Shown here piece by piece: positions 1 through 9,894 of a stretch of DNA of 64,000 bases (position 1 is its first letter; each line of letters starts with the position of its first letter). Origin of the DNA: Icerya purchasi (taxonomy: Eukaryota; Arthropoda; Insecta; Hemiptera; Monophlebidae); the NCBI GenBank assembly GCA_039619475.1, contig CM077116.1, positions 379,490,188 to 379,554,187 on the forward strand. Reading direction: 5' to 3'. The translations under genes and the position numbers were made by a program. Under the pieces are notes generated by a model. It did no database searches. It was not told the DNA's origin and saw nothing but the letters and a program-made list of their open reading frames with translations.

Positions 1-226
1 TTTTTTTTGCTCCTTTTTCCAGAATGAAAAAATCTTGCTTGTTTCTGTTTGTTTCATTGAGCATTGTGGACACTGCCAGCAGTTGCGGCCATAATGTAGA
101 ATGAATGAAATTTCTCTTCCTGAATTTTCTATTATTAGTATTTTTTAATATCTAGTCGTGTAGTAGTTTGCTGGCCAAATGAACTGTTCTGTTCGGGCCA
201 AAAAAAAAAAATAAAAATAAAAAAAA
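1..226 (+). repeat. Composite insert 1 (5'-truncated by window edge)
   Basis: Only the second half of the insert is in the window, from the T-rich run before CTCCTTTTTCCAG to the A tract that ends just before GTGGAAGTCC. It has the common ACACTGCCAGCAG form and the A-tract form with two single T interruptions. Confidence 0.93.
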
Positions 227-339
227 GTGGAAGTCCTTAAGACATCATTCGAAAATATTCGACTGCACAAAGAATTCTCAGGTAAGGAAAAAATATTCGA
301 TTTTCTGGTATTAGATGTGTAGCGTCTCGGAACGCGGCG

Positions 340-474
340 GAGGCTTTACAGGCACTACCGACCGCTTTCCATACCAAACGTTCTGAGGCTTTTCAAGCAC
401 TACAGACAGCTTTCTTCTCGGGACGTGTGGAGGCTTTACAGGCACTACCGACAACTTTCCAAAGAGGCAACACT
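340..474 (+). repeat. 45-bp sub-repeat triplet inside the monomer (type example)
   Basis: GAGGCTTT recurs at 340, 385 and 430, exactly 45 bp apart. Copies 1 and 3 share GAGGCTTTACAGGCACTACC; copy 2 is a diverged type with GAGGCTTTTCAAGCACTACA. The order is a-b-a. Similarity also runs upstream (TCTCGGAACGCGGCGG resembles TCTCGGGACGTGTGG), so the sub-repeats cover roughly the first half of each monomer. The period is a multiple of three, which explains why 15-residue peptide repeats appear in several reading frames on both strands. Confidence 0.93.
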
Positions 475-477
475 ACT

Positions 478-493
478 CTCTATATACAAAAGT
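478..493 (+). other. TATATA-containing stretch of the monomer (type example)
   Basis: TATATACAAAAG occurs once per monomer about 60 bp upstream of the donor-like motif. It resembles a TATA box in sequence only. Variant monomers read TATTTAC, TATGTAC, TATGAAC or TGTATAC. No conserved initiator is visible, so I do not call a promoter. Confidence 0.2.
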
Positions 494-543
494 TGAAGTC
501 CTTAAGACATCATTTGAAAATATTCGACTGCACAAAGAATTCT

Positions 544-552
544 CAGGTAAGG
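544..552 (+). other. Consensus-like 5' splice-donor motif (type example)
   Basis: CAGGTAAGG lies about 225 bp into this monomer. The same CTCAGGTAAG context is kept in nearly every monomer and in the retained tail of every composite, on the monomer-sense strand. It matches the metazoan donor consensus (CAG/GTAAG). Use as a splice site is inference and would need the array to be transcribed in this direction. The adjoining GAATTC at 537-542 is an EcoRI site repeated once per monomer. Confidence 0.45.
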
Positions 553-698
553 AAAAAATATTCGATTTTCTGGTATTAGATGTGTAGCGTCTCCGCGGCT
601 TTACAGGCACTACCGATCGCTTTTTTTCTTTCTCTATTATTTTACTTTTTTTTTTTTTTTCTTACATTGAAGTCTTTGTCCAGTGTGGCTGTGACTAC

Positions 699-878
699 CT
701 CCTTTTTCTCATAATGCATTGTGAGCATTGCCAGGCAACTGTGGTCATAATGTGAGATAAAAATATTTATCTATTGTTTCTTTTGCTCCTTTTTCCAGAA
801 TGAAAAAATCTTGCTTGTTTCTGTTTGTTTCATTGAGCATTGTGGACACTACTAGCAGTTGCGGCCATAATGTAGAAT
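699..878 (+). repeat. Diverged internal direct duplication within the insert (type example)
   Basis: Copy 1 (699-758) runs CTCCTTTTTCTCATAATG to GAGCATTGCCAGGCAACTG to CATAATGTGAGAT. Copy 2 (786-878) runs CTCCTTTTTCCAGAATG to GAGCATTG...CCAGCAGTTG to CATAATGTAGAAT, with about 33 bp extra. The same pair is in every full insert, so the duplication predates amplification of the composite. Confidence 0.7.
779..798 (+). other. 3' splice-acceptor-like motif in the insert (type example)
   Basis: A pyrimidine-rich run ends in CTCCTTTTTCCAG followed by AATG. It lies 252 nt downstream of the donor-like GTAAGG at 547 in the preceding monomer, with long T tracts between. A second possible acceptor, TTTGTCCAG, ends at 683. 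All inserts carry equivalent sequences. No transcription evidence can be drawn from sequence alone. Confidence 0.35.
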
Positions 879-1001
879 GAATGAAATTTCTCTTCCTGAA
901 TTTTCTATTATTAGTATTTTTTAATATCTAGTCGTGTAGTAGTTTGCTGGCCAAATGAACTGTTCTGTTCGGGCCAAAAAAAAAAAAAAAAATAAAAAAA
1001 A

Positions 1002-1925
1002 GTGGAAGTCCTTAAGACATCATTCGAAAATATTCGACTGCACAAAGAATTCTCAGGTAAGGAAAAAATATTCGATTTTCTGGTATTAGATGTGTAGCGT
1101 CTCGGAACGCGGCGGAGGCTTTACAGGCACTACCGACCGCTTTCCATACCAAACGTTCCGAGGCTTTTCAAGCACTACAGACAGCTTTCTTCTCGGGACG
1201 TGTGGAGGCTTTACAGGCACTACCGACAACTTTCCAAAGAGGCAACACTACTCCCTATATACAAAAGTTGAAGTCCTTAAGACATCATTCGAAAATATTC
1301 GACTGCACAAAGAATTCTCAGGTAAGGAAAAAATATTCGATTTTCTGGTATTAGATGTGTAGTGTCTCGGAACGCGGCGGAGGCTTTACTAGCACTACAG
1401 ACCGCTTTCCATACCAAACGTTCTGAGGCTTTTCAAGCACTACAGACAGCTTTCTTCTCGGGACGTGTGGAGGCTTTACAGGCACTACCGACAACTTTCC
1501 GAAGAGGCAACACTACTCTCTATATACAAAAGTTGAAGTCCTTAAGACATCATTCGAAAATATTCGACTGCACAAAGAATTCTCAGGTAAGGAAAAAATA
1601 TTCGATTTTCTGGTATTAGATGTGTAGCGTCTCGGAACGCGGCGGAGTTTTTACAGGCACTACCGACCGCTTTCCATACCAAACGTTCTGAGGCTTTTCA
1701 AGCACTACAGACAGCTGTCCTCTTGGAACGTGCGGAGGCTTTACAGACACTAACGACAACTTTCCAAAGAGGCAACACTACTCTCTATTTACAAAAGTTG
1801 AAGTCCTTAAGGCATCATTTGAAAATATTCGACTGCACAAAGAATTCTCAGGTAAGGAAAAAATATTCGATTTTCTGGTATTAGATGTGTAGCGTCTCCG
1901 CGGCTTTACAGGCACTACCGATCGC
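1002..1925 (+). repeat. Monomer run, 3 copies (heads 1098, 1363, 1628)
   Basis: Monomer 1098 has TTCCGAGG where most have TTCTGAGG; this removes a stop and opens a 90-codon frame. Monomer 1363 has TTTACTAGCACTACAG. Monomer 1628 has GGAGTTTTTACAG, GCTGTCCTCTTGG and CTAACGAC. The run ends with the composite head at 1893. Confidence 0.93.
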
Positions 1926-2306
1926 TTTTTTTCTTTCTCTATTATTTTACTTTTTTTTTTTTTTTCTTACATTGAAGTCTTTGTCCAGTGTGGCTGTGAC
2001 TACCTCCTTTTTCTCATAATGCATTGTGAGCATTGCCAGGCAACTGTGGTCATAATGTGAGATAAAAATATTTATCTATTGTTTCTTTTGCTCCTTTTTC
2101 CAGAATGAAAAAATCTTGCTTGTTTCTGTTTGTTTCATTGAGCATTGTGGACACTACTAGCAGTTGCGGCCATAATGTAGAATGAATGAAATTTCTCTTC
2201 CTGAATTTTCTATTATTAGTATTTTTTAATATCTAGTCGTGTAGTAGTTTGCTGGCCAAATGAACTGTTCTGTTCGGGCCAAAAAAAAAAAAAAAAATAA
2301 AAAAAA
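1926..2306 (+). repeat. Composite insert 3
   Basis: Same subfamily as insert 2 (ACTACTAGCAG; long A run with one interruption). It is spaced 1305 bp from insert 2, that is one composite plus three monomers. Confidence 0.93.
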
Positions 2307-5085
2307 GTGGAAGTCCTTAAGACATCATTCGAAAATATTCGACTGCACAAAGAATTCTCAGGTAAGGAAAAAATATTCGATTTTCTGGTATTAGATGTGT
2401 AGCGTCTCGGAACGCGGCGGAGGCTTTACAGGCACTACCGACCGCTTTCCATACCAAACGTTCCGAGGCTTTGCAAGCACTACAGACAGCTTTCTTCTCG
2501 GGACGTGTGGAGGCTTTACAGGCACTACCGACAACTTTCCAAAGAGGCAACACTACTCCCTATATACAAAAGTTGAAGTCCTTAAGACATCATTCGAAAA
2601 TATTCGACTGCACAAAGAATTCTCAGGTAAGGAAAAAATATTCGATTTTCTGGTATTAGATGTGTAGTGTCTCGGAACGCGGCGGAGGCTTTACTAGCAC
2701 TACAGACCGCTTTCCATACCAAACGTTCTGAGGCTTTTCAAGCACTACAGACAGCTTTCTTCTCGGGACGTGTGGAGGCTTTACAGGCACTACCGACAAC
2801 TTTCCGAAGAGGCAACACTACTCTCTATATACAAAAGTTGAAGTCCTTAAGACATCATTCGAAAATATTCGACTGCACAAAGAATTCTCAGGTAAGGAAA
2901 AAATATTCGATTTTCTGGTATTAGATGTGTAGCGTCTCGGAACGCGGCGGAGGCTTTACAGGCACTACCGGCCGCTTTCCATACCAAACGTTCTGAGGCT
3001 TTTCAAGCACTACAGACAGCTTTCTTCTCGGAACGTGTGGAGGCTTTATAGGCACTACCGACATATTTCCGAAGAGGCAACACTACTCTCTATATACAAA
3101 AGTTGAAGTCCTTAAGACATCATTTGAAAATATTCGACTGCACAAAGAATTCTCAGGTAAGGAAAAAATATTCGATTTTCTGGTATTAGATGTGTAGTGT
3201 CTCGGAACGCGGCGGAGGCTTTACAAGCACTACCGACCGCTTTCCATACCAAACGTTCTGAGGCTTTTCAAGCACTACAGACAGCTTTCTTCTCGGGACG
3301 TGTGGAGGCTTTACAGGCACTACCGACAACTTTCCGAAGAGGCAACACTACTCTCTATATACAAAAGTTGAAGTCCTTAAGACATCATTCGAAAATATTC
3401 GACTGCACAAAGAATTCTCAGGTAAGGAAAAAATATTCGATTTTCTGGTATTAGATGTGTAGCGTCTCGGAACGCGGCGGAGGCTTTACAGGCACTACCG
3501 ACCGCTTTCCATACCAAACGTTCTGAGGCTTTTCAAGCACTACAGACAGCTTTCTTCTCGGGACGTGTGGAGGCTTTACAGGCACTACCGACAACTTTCC
3601 AAAGAGGCAACACTACTCTCTATATACAAAAGTTGAAGTCCTTAAGACATCATTTGAAAATATTCGACTGCACAAAGAATTCTCAGGTAAGGAAAAAATA
3701 TTCGATTTTCTGGTATTAGATGTGTAGCGTCTCGGAACGCGGCGGAGGCTTTACAGGCACTACCGACCGCTTTCCATACCAAACGTTTTGAGGCTTTTCA
3801 AGCACTACAGACAGCTTTCTTCTCGGGACGTGTGGAGGCTTTACAGGCACTACCGACAACTTTCCAAAGAGGCAACACTACTCTCTGTATACAAAAGTTG
3901 AAGTCCTTAAGACATCATTCGAAAATATTCGACTGCACAAAGAATTCTCAGGTAAGGAAAAAATATTCGATTTTCTGGTATTAGATATGTAGCGTCTCGG
4001 AACGCGGCGGAGGCTTTACAGGCACTACCGACCGCTTTCCATACCAAACGTTCTGAGGCTTTTCAAGCACTACAGACAGCTTTCTTCTCGGAACGTGTGG
4101 AGGCTTTATAGGCACTACCGACATATTTCAGAAGAGGCAACACTACTTTCTATATACAAAAGTTGAAGTCCTTAAGACATCATTTGAAAATATTCGACTG
4201 CACAAAGAATTCTCAGGTAAGGAAAAAATATTCGATTTTCTGGTATTAGATGTGTAGTGTCTCGGAACGCGGCTTAGGCTTTACAGGCACTACCGACCGC
4301 TTTCCATACCAAACGTTCTGAGGCTTTTCAAGCACTACAGACAGCTTTCTTCTCGGGACGTGTGGAGGCTTTACAGGCACTACCGACAACTTTCCGAAGA
4401 GGCAACACTACTCTCTATATACAAAAGTTGAAGTCCTTAAGACATCATTCGAAAATATTCGACTGCACAAAGAATTCTCAGGTAAGGAAAAAATATTCGA
4501 TTTTCTGGTATTAGATGTGTAGCGTCTCGGAACGCGGCGGAGTTTTTACAGGCACTACCGACCGCTTTCCGTACCAAACGTTCTGAGGCTTTTCAAGCAC
4601 TACAGACAGCTTTCTTCTCGGGACGTGTGGAGGCTTTACAGGCACTACCGACCGCTTTCCAAAGAGGCAACACTACTCTCTATGTACAAAAGTTGAAGTC
4701 CTTAAGACATCATTTGAAAATATTCGACTGCACAAAGAATTCTCAGGTAAGGAAAAAATATTCGATTTTCTGGTATTAGATGTGTAGTGTCTCGGAACGC
4801 GGCGGAGGCTTTACAGGCACTACCGACCGCTTTCCATACCAAACGTTCTGAGGCTTTTCAAGCACTACAGACAGCTGTCCTCTTGGAACGTGCGGAGGCT
4901 TTACAGACACTACCGACAACTTTCCAAAGAGGCAACACTACTCTCTATTTACAAAAGTTGAAGTCCTTAAGGCATCATTTGAAAATATTCGACTGCACAA
5001 AGAATTCTCAGGTAAGGAAAAAATATTCGATTTTCTGGTATTAGATGTGTAGCGTCTCCGCGGCTTTACAGGCACTACCGATCGC
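2307..5085 (+). repeat. Monomer run, 10 copies (heads 2403 to 4788)
   Basis: Ten exact 265-bp steps. Monomer 2403 has TTTGCAAGC; 2933 has ACCGGCC and TTTATAGGC; 3728 ends in AGATATGTAG; 4258 has CGCGGCTTAGG; 4523 has GGAGTTTTTAC, CCGTACC and CTATGTAC; 4788 is the GCTGTCCTCTTGG type with TTTACAAAAG and TTAAGGCATC that commonly precedes a composite. Confidence 0.93.
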
Positions 5086-5467
5086 TTTTTTTCTTTCTCT
5101 ATTATTTTACTTTTTTTTTTTTTTTCTTACATTGAAGTCTTTGTCCAGTGTGGCTGTGACTACCTCCTTTTTCTCATAATGCATTGTGAGCATTGCCAGG
5201 CAACTGTGGTCATAATGTGAGATAAAAATATTTATCTATTGTTTCTTTTGCTCCTTTTTCCAGAATGATAAAATCTTGCTTGTTTCTGTTTGTTTCATTG
5301 AGCATTGTGGACACTGCCAGCAGTTGCGGCCATAATGTAGAATGAATGAAATTTCTCTTACTGAATTTTCTATTATTAGTATTTTTTAACATCTAGTCGT
5401 GTAGTAGTTTGCTGGCCAAATGAACTGTTCTGTTCGGGCCAAAAAAAAAAAATAAAAATAAAAAAAA
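5086..5467 (+). repeat. Composite insert 4
   Basis: Private variants AGAATGATAAAATC, CTCTTACTGAATT and TTTTAACATC are shared only with insert 6, two higher-order units away. The retained tail after it reads AAGACACCATTCG, also as after insert 6. Confidence 0.93.
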
Positions 5468-6126
5468 GTGGAAGTCCTTAAGACACCATTCGAAAATATT
5501 CGACTGCACAAAGAATTCTCAGGTAAGGAAAAAATATTCGATTTTCTGGTATTAGATGTGTAGCGTCTCGGAACGCGGCGGAGGCTTTACAGGCACTACC
5601 GACCGCTTTCCATACCAAACGTTCTGAGGCTTTTCAAGCACTACAGACAGCTTTCTTCTCGGGACGTGTGGAGGCTTTACAGGCACTACCGACAACTTTC
5701 CGAAGAGGCAACACTACTCTCTATATACAAAAGTTGAAGTCCTTAAGACATCATTTGAAAATATTCGACTGCACAAAGAATTCTCAGGTAAGGAAAAAAT
5801 ATTCGATTTTCTGGTATTAGATGTGTAGTGTCTCGGAACGCGGCGGAGGCTTTACAGGCACTACCGACCGCTTTCCATACCAAACGTTCTGAGGCTTTTC
5901 AAGCACTACAGACAGCTGTCCTCTTGGAACGTGCGGAGGCTTTACAGACACTACCGACAACTTTCCAAAGAGGCAACACTACTCTCTATTTACAAAAGTT
6001 GAAGTCCTTAAGGCATCATTTGAAAATATTCGACTGCACAAAGAATTCTCAGGTAAGGAAAAAATATTCGATTTTCTGGTATTAGATGTGTAGCGTCTCC
6101 GCGGCTTTACAGGCACTACCGATCGC
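5468..6126 (+). repeat. Monomer run, 2 copies (heads 5564, 5829)
   Basis: Two monomers between composites make the 1041-bp higher-order unit (composite 511 bp plus two monomers). The second is the GCTGTCCTCTTGG/TTTACAAAAG type. Confidence 0.93.
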
Positions 6127-6507
6127 TTTTTTTCTTTCTCTATTATTTTACTTTTTTTTTTTTTTCTTACATTGAAGTCTTTGTCCAGTGTGGCTGTGAC
6201 TACCTCCTTTTTCTCATAATGCATTGTGAGCATTGCCAGGCAACTGTGGTCATAATGTGAGATAAAAATATTTATCTATTGTTTTTTTTGCTCCTTTTTC
6301 CAGAATGAAAAAATCTTGCTTGTTTCTGTTTGTTTCATTGAGCATTGTGGACACTGCCAGCAGTTGCGGCCATAATGTAGAATGAATGAAATTTCTCTTC
6401 CTGAATTTTCTATTATTAGTATTTTTTAATATCTAGTCGTGTAGTAGTTTGCTGGCCAAATGAACTGTTCTGTTCGGGCCAAAAAAAAAAAATAAAAATA
6501 AAAAAAA
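6127..6507 (+). repeat. Composite insert 5
   Basis: Private variant ATTGTTTTTTTTGCTCC, shared with insert 7. Otherwise it is the common GCCAGCAG form. Confidence 0.93.
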
Positions 6508-7166
6508 GTGGAAGTCCTTAAGACATCATTCGAAAATATTCGACTGCACAAAGAATTCTCAGGTAAGGAAAAAATATTCGATTTTCTGGTATTAGATGTG
6601 TAGCGTCTCGGAACGCGGCGGAGGCTTTACAGGCACTACCGACCGCTTTCCATACCAAACGTTCTGAGGCTTTTCAAGCACTACAGACAGCTTTCTTCTC
6701 GGGACGTGTGGAGGCTTTACAGGCACTACCGACAACTTTCCAAAGAGGCAACACTACTCTCTATGTACAAAAGTTGAAGTCCTTAAGACATCATTTGAAA
6801 ATATTCGACTGCACAAAGAATTCTCAGGTAAGGAAAAAATATTCGATTTTCTGGTATTAGATGTGTAGTGTCTCGGAACGCGGCGGAGGCTTTACAGGCA
6901 CTACCGACCGCTTTCCATACCAAACGTTCTGAGGCTTTTCAAGCACTACAGACAGCTGTCCTCTTGGAACGTGCGGAGGCTTTACAGACACTACCGACAA
7001 CTTTCCAAAGAGGCAACACTACTCTCTATTTACAAAAGTTGAAGTCCTTAAGGCATCATTTGAAAATATTCGACTGCACAAAGAATTCTCAGGTAAGGAA
7101 AAAATATTCGATTTTCTGGTATTAGATGTGTAGCGTCTCCGCGGCTTTACAGGCACTACCGATCGC
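6508..7166 (+). repeat. Monomer run, 2 copies (heads 6604, 6869)
   Basis: First monomer carries CTATGTACAAAAG; the second is the GCTGTCCTCTTGG type. This completes another 1041-bp unit. Confidence 0.93.
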
Positions 7167-7548
7167 TTTTTTTCTTTCTCTATTATTTTACTTTTTTTTT
7201 TTTTTTCTTACATTGAAGTCTTTGTCCAGTGTGGCTGTGACTACCTCCTTTTTCTCATAATGCATTGTGAGCATTGCCAGGCAACTGTGGTCATAATGTG
7301 AGATAAAAATATTTATCTATTGTTTCTTTTGCTCCTTTTTCCAGAATGATAAAATCTTGCTTGTTTCTGTTTGTTTCATTGAGCATTGTGGACACTGCCA
7401 GCAGTTGCGGCCATAATGTAGAATGAATGAAATTTCTCTTACTGAATTTTCTATTATTAGTATTTTTTAACATCTAGTCGTGTAGTAGTTTGCTGGCCAA
7501 ATGAACTGTTCTGTTCGGGCCAAAAAAAAAAAATAAAAATAAAAAAAA
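7167..7548 (+). repeat. Composite insert 6
   Basis: Carries the three private variants of insert 4 (GATAAAATC, CTTACTGAA, TTAACATC), 2081 bp away. Confidence 0.93.
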
Positions 7549-8207
7549 GTGGAAGTCCTTAAGACACCATTCGAAAATATTCGACTGCACAAAGAATTCT
7601 CAGGTAAGGAAAAAATATTCGATTTTCTGGTATTAGATGTGTAGCGTCTCGGAACGCGGCGGAGGCTTTACAGGCACTACCGACCGCTTTCCATACCAAA
7701 CGTTCTGAGGCTTTTCAAGCACTACAGACAGCTTTCTTCTCGGGACGTGTGGAGGCTTTACAGGCACTACCGACAACTTTCCGAAGAGGCAACACTACTC
7801 TCTATATACAAAAGTTGAAGTCCTTAAGACATCATTTGAAAATATTCGACTGCACAAAGAATTCTCAGGTAAGGAAAAAATATTCGATTTTCTGGTATTA
7901 GATGTGTAGTGTCTCGGAACGCGGCGGAGGCTTTACAGGCACTACCGACCGCTTTCCATACCAAACGTTCTGAGGCTTTTCAAGCACTACAGACAGCTGT
8001 CCTCTTGGAACGTGCGGAGGCTTTACAGACACTACCGACAACTTTCCAAAGAGGCAACACTACTCTCTATTTACAAAAGTTGAAGTCCTTAAGGCATCAT
8101 TTGAAAATATTCGACTGCACAAAGAATTCTCAGGTAAGGAAAAAATATTCGATTTTCTGGTATTAGATGTGTAGCGTCTCCGCGGCTTTACAGGCACTAC
8201 CGATCGC
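7549..8207 (+). repeat. Monomer run, 2 copies (heads 7645, 7910)
   Basis: Counterpart of the run at 5468-6126, including AAGACACCATTCG in the composite tail. Confidence 0.93.
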
Positions 8208-8589
8208 TTTTTTTCTTTCTCTATTATTTTACTTTTTTTTTTTTTTTCTTACATTGAAGTCTTTGTCCAGTGTGGCTGTGACTACCTCCTTTTTCTCATA
8301 ATGCATTGTGAGCATTGCCAGGCAACTGTGGTCATAATGTGAGATAAAAATATTTATCTATTGTTTTTTTTGCTCCTTTTTCCAGAATGAAAAAATCTTG
8401 CTTGTTTCTGTTTGTTTCATTGAGCATTGTGGACACTGCCAGCAGTTGCGGCCATAATGTAGAATGAATGAAATTTCTCTTCCTGAATTTTCTATTATTA
8501 GTATTTTTTAATATCTAGTCGTGTAGTAGTTTGCTGGCCAAATGAACTGTTCTGTTCGGGCCAAAAAAAAAAAATAAAAATAAAAAAAA
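8208..8589 (+). repeat. Composite insert 7
   Basis: Shares GTTTTTTTTGCTCC with insert 5, 2081 bp upstream. Confidence 0.93.
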
Positions 8590-9513
8590 GTGGAAGTCCT
8601 TAAGACATCATTCGAAAATATTCGACTGCACAAAGAATTCTCAGGTAAGGAAAAAATATTCGATTTTCTGGTATTAGATGTGTAGCGTCTCGGAACGCGG
8701 CGGAGGCTTTACAGGCACTACCGACCGCTTTCCATACCAAACGTTCTGAGGCTTTTCAAGCACTACAGACAGCTTTCTTCTCGGGACGTGTGGAGGCTTT
8801 ACAGGCACTACCGACAACTTTCCAAAGAGGCAACACTACTCTCTATATACAAAAGTTGAAGTCCTTAAGACATCATTTGAAAATATTCGACTGCACAAAG
8901 AATTCTCAGGTAAGGAAAAAATATTCGATTTTCTGGTATTAGATGTGTAGTGTCTCGGAACGCGGCGGAGGCTTTACAGGCACTACCGACCGCTTTCCAT
9001 ACCAAACGTTCTGAGGCTTTTCAAGCACTACAGACAGCTGTCCTCTTGGAACGTGTGGAGGCTTTACAGACACTACCGACAACTTTCCAAAGAGGCAACA
9101 CTACTCTCTATTTACAAAAGTTGAAGCCCTTAAGGCATCATTCGAAAATATTCGACTGCACAAAGAATTCTCAGGTAAGGAAAAAATATTCGATTTTCTG
9201 GTATTAGATGTGTAGCGTCTCGGAACGCGGCGGAGTTTTTACAGGCACTACCGACCGCTTTCCATACCAAACGTTCTGAGGCTTTTCAAGCACTACAGAC
9301 AGCTTTCTTCTCGGGACGTGTGGAGGCTTTACAGGCACTACCGACAACTTTCCAAAGAGGCAACACTACTCTCTATGTACAAAAGTTGAAGTCCTTAAGA
9401 CATCATTTGAAAATATTCGACTGCACAAAGAATTCTCAGGTAAGGAAAAAATATTCGATTTTCTGGTATTAGATGTGTAGCGTCTCCGCGGCTTTACAGG
9501 CACTACCGATCGC
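8590..9513 (+). repeat. Monomer run, 3 copies (heads 8686, 8951, 9216)
   Basis: Monomer 8951 is the GCTGTCCTCTTGG type with GTGTGGAGG and GAAGCCCTTAAGG. Monomer 9216 has GGAGTTTTTAC and CTATGTAC. The composite head follows at 9481. Confidence 0.93.
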
Positions 9514-9894
9514 TTTTTTTCTTTCTCTATTATTTTACTTTTTTTTTTTTTTTCTTACATTGAAGTCTTTGTCCAGTGTGGCTGTGACTACCTCCTTTTT
9601 CTCATAATGCATTGTGAGCATTGCCAGGCAACTGTGGTCATAATGTGAGATAAAAATATTTATCTATTGTTTCTTTTGCTCCTTTTTCCAGAATGAAAAA
9701 ATCTTGCTTGTTTCTGTTTGTTTCATTGAGCATTGTGGACACTACTAGCAGTTGCGGCCATAATGTAGAATGAATGAAATTTCTCTTCCTGAATTTTCTA
9801 TTATTAGTATTTTTTAATATCTAGTCGTGTAGTAGTTTGCTGGCCAAATGAACTGTTCTGTTCGGGCCAAAAAAAAAAAAAAAAATAAAAAAAA
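9514..9894 (+). repeat. Composite insert 8
   Basis: ACTACTAGCAG subfamily with the long A run; counterpart of insert 2 at a distance of 8893 bp. Confidence 0.93.

Larger units (their letters stand above)
227..620 (+). repeat. Monomer run, 1 complete copy (323-587)
   Basis: This holds the 3' tail of composite 1, one full 265-bp monomer and the shortened head of composite 2 (588-620). The composite head reads CGTCTCCGCGGCTTTAC, a monomer head lacking about 10 bp, which creates a SacII site CCGCGG. Confidence 0.93.
621..1001 (+). repeat. Composite insert 2 (type example of the about 382-bp segment)
   Basis: This segment replaces monomer offsets of about 44-172 and is unrelated to the monomer. 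In order it has: T/C-rich stretch, CTATTATTTTAC, a pure T run, TTACATTGAAGTC, two diverged copies of a GAGCATTG...CATAATG module (699-758 and 786-878), TAGTCGTGTAGTAG, GCTGGCCAAATG, TTCGGGCC and an A tract. Private variants are ACACTACTAGCAG and a long A run with only one T interruption, shared with inserts 3, 8 and 9. No target-site duplication flanks it. Confidence 0.93.
588..3553 (+). repeat. Segmental duplication block, copy 1 (partner 9481-12446)
   Basis: Two composites and the following monomers reappear 8893 bp downstream in the same order with the same rare variants (ACTACTAGCAG inserts, TTTACTAGCACTACAG, CTAACGAC, ACCGGCC). Collinearity ends near 3553, where the partner carries extra 90-bp sub-repeats. 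The left boundary is approximate. Confidence 0.85.
4788..8950 (+). repeat. Two-fold 2081-bp block built from 1041-bp higher-order units
   Basis: 4788-6868 and 6869-8950 are near-identical. Alternate composites carry alternating private variants (inserts 4 and 6 versus inserts 5 and 7), so the true period is a dimer of the 1041-bp unit. One visible difference is CTATGTAC at about 6762 against CTATATAC at about 8844. Confidence 0.85.

Noticed and set aside
621..1001. Insert as a SINE or other transposon insertion
   Set aside because: An A-tract end is suggestive, but there is no target-site duplication, about 129 bp of monomer is missing, no A/B-box promoter or terminal inverted repeat of defined sequence is seen, and all copies share the same breakpoints.
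1090..1362. 90-codon frame beginning with ATG
   Set aside because: Open only in monomers where TTCTGAGG has become TTCCGAGG or TTCCAAGG; the common monomer has a stop there. It is best explained as a chance opening.
1362..1619. Recurring 85-codon frame (here and at many other monomers)
   Set aside because: It starts at GTG, present only where the head is TAGTGTC; monomers with TAGCGTC have no start. It ends in the unique half of the same monomer, the 265-bp period changes frame, and no codon-level conservation is evident.
5210..5392. 60-codon minus-strand frame in inserts 4 and 6
   Set aside because: Exists only through three private substitutions in those two copies.
5979..6233. 84-codon minus-strand frame running from insert into monomer
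   Set aside because: Its frame depends on the length of the T tract, which varies among copies, so it is absent from most composites.
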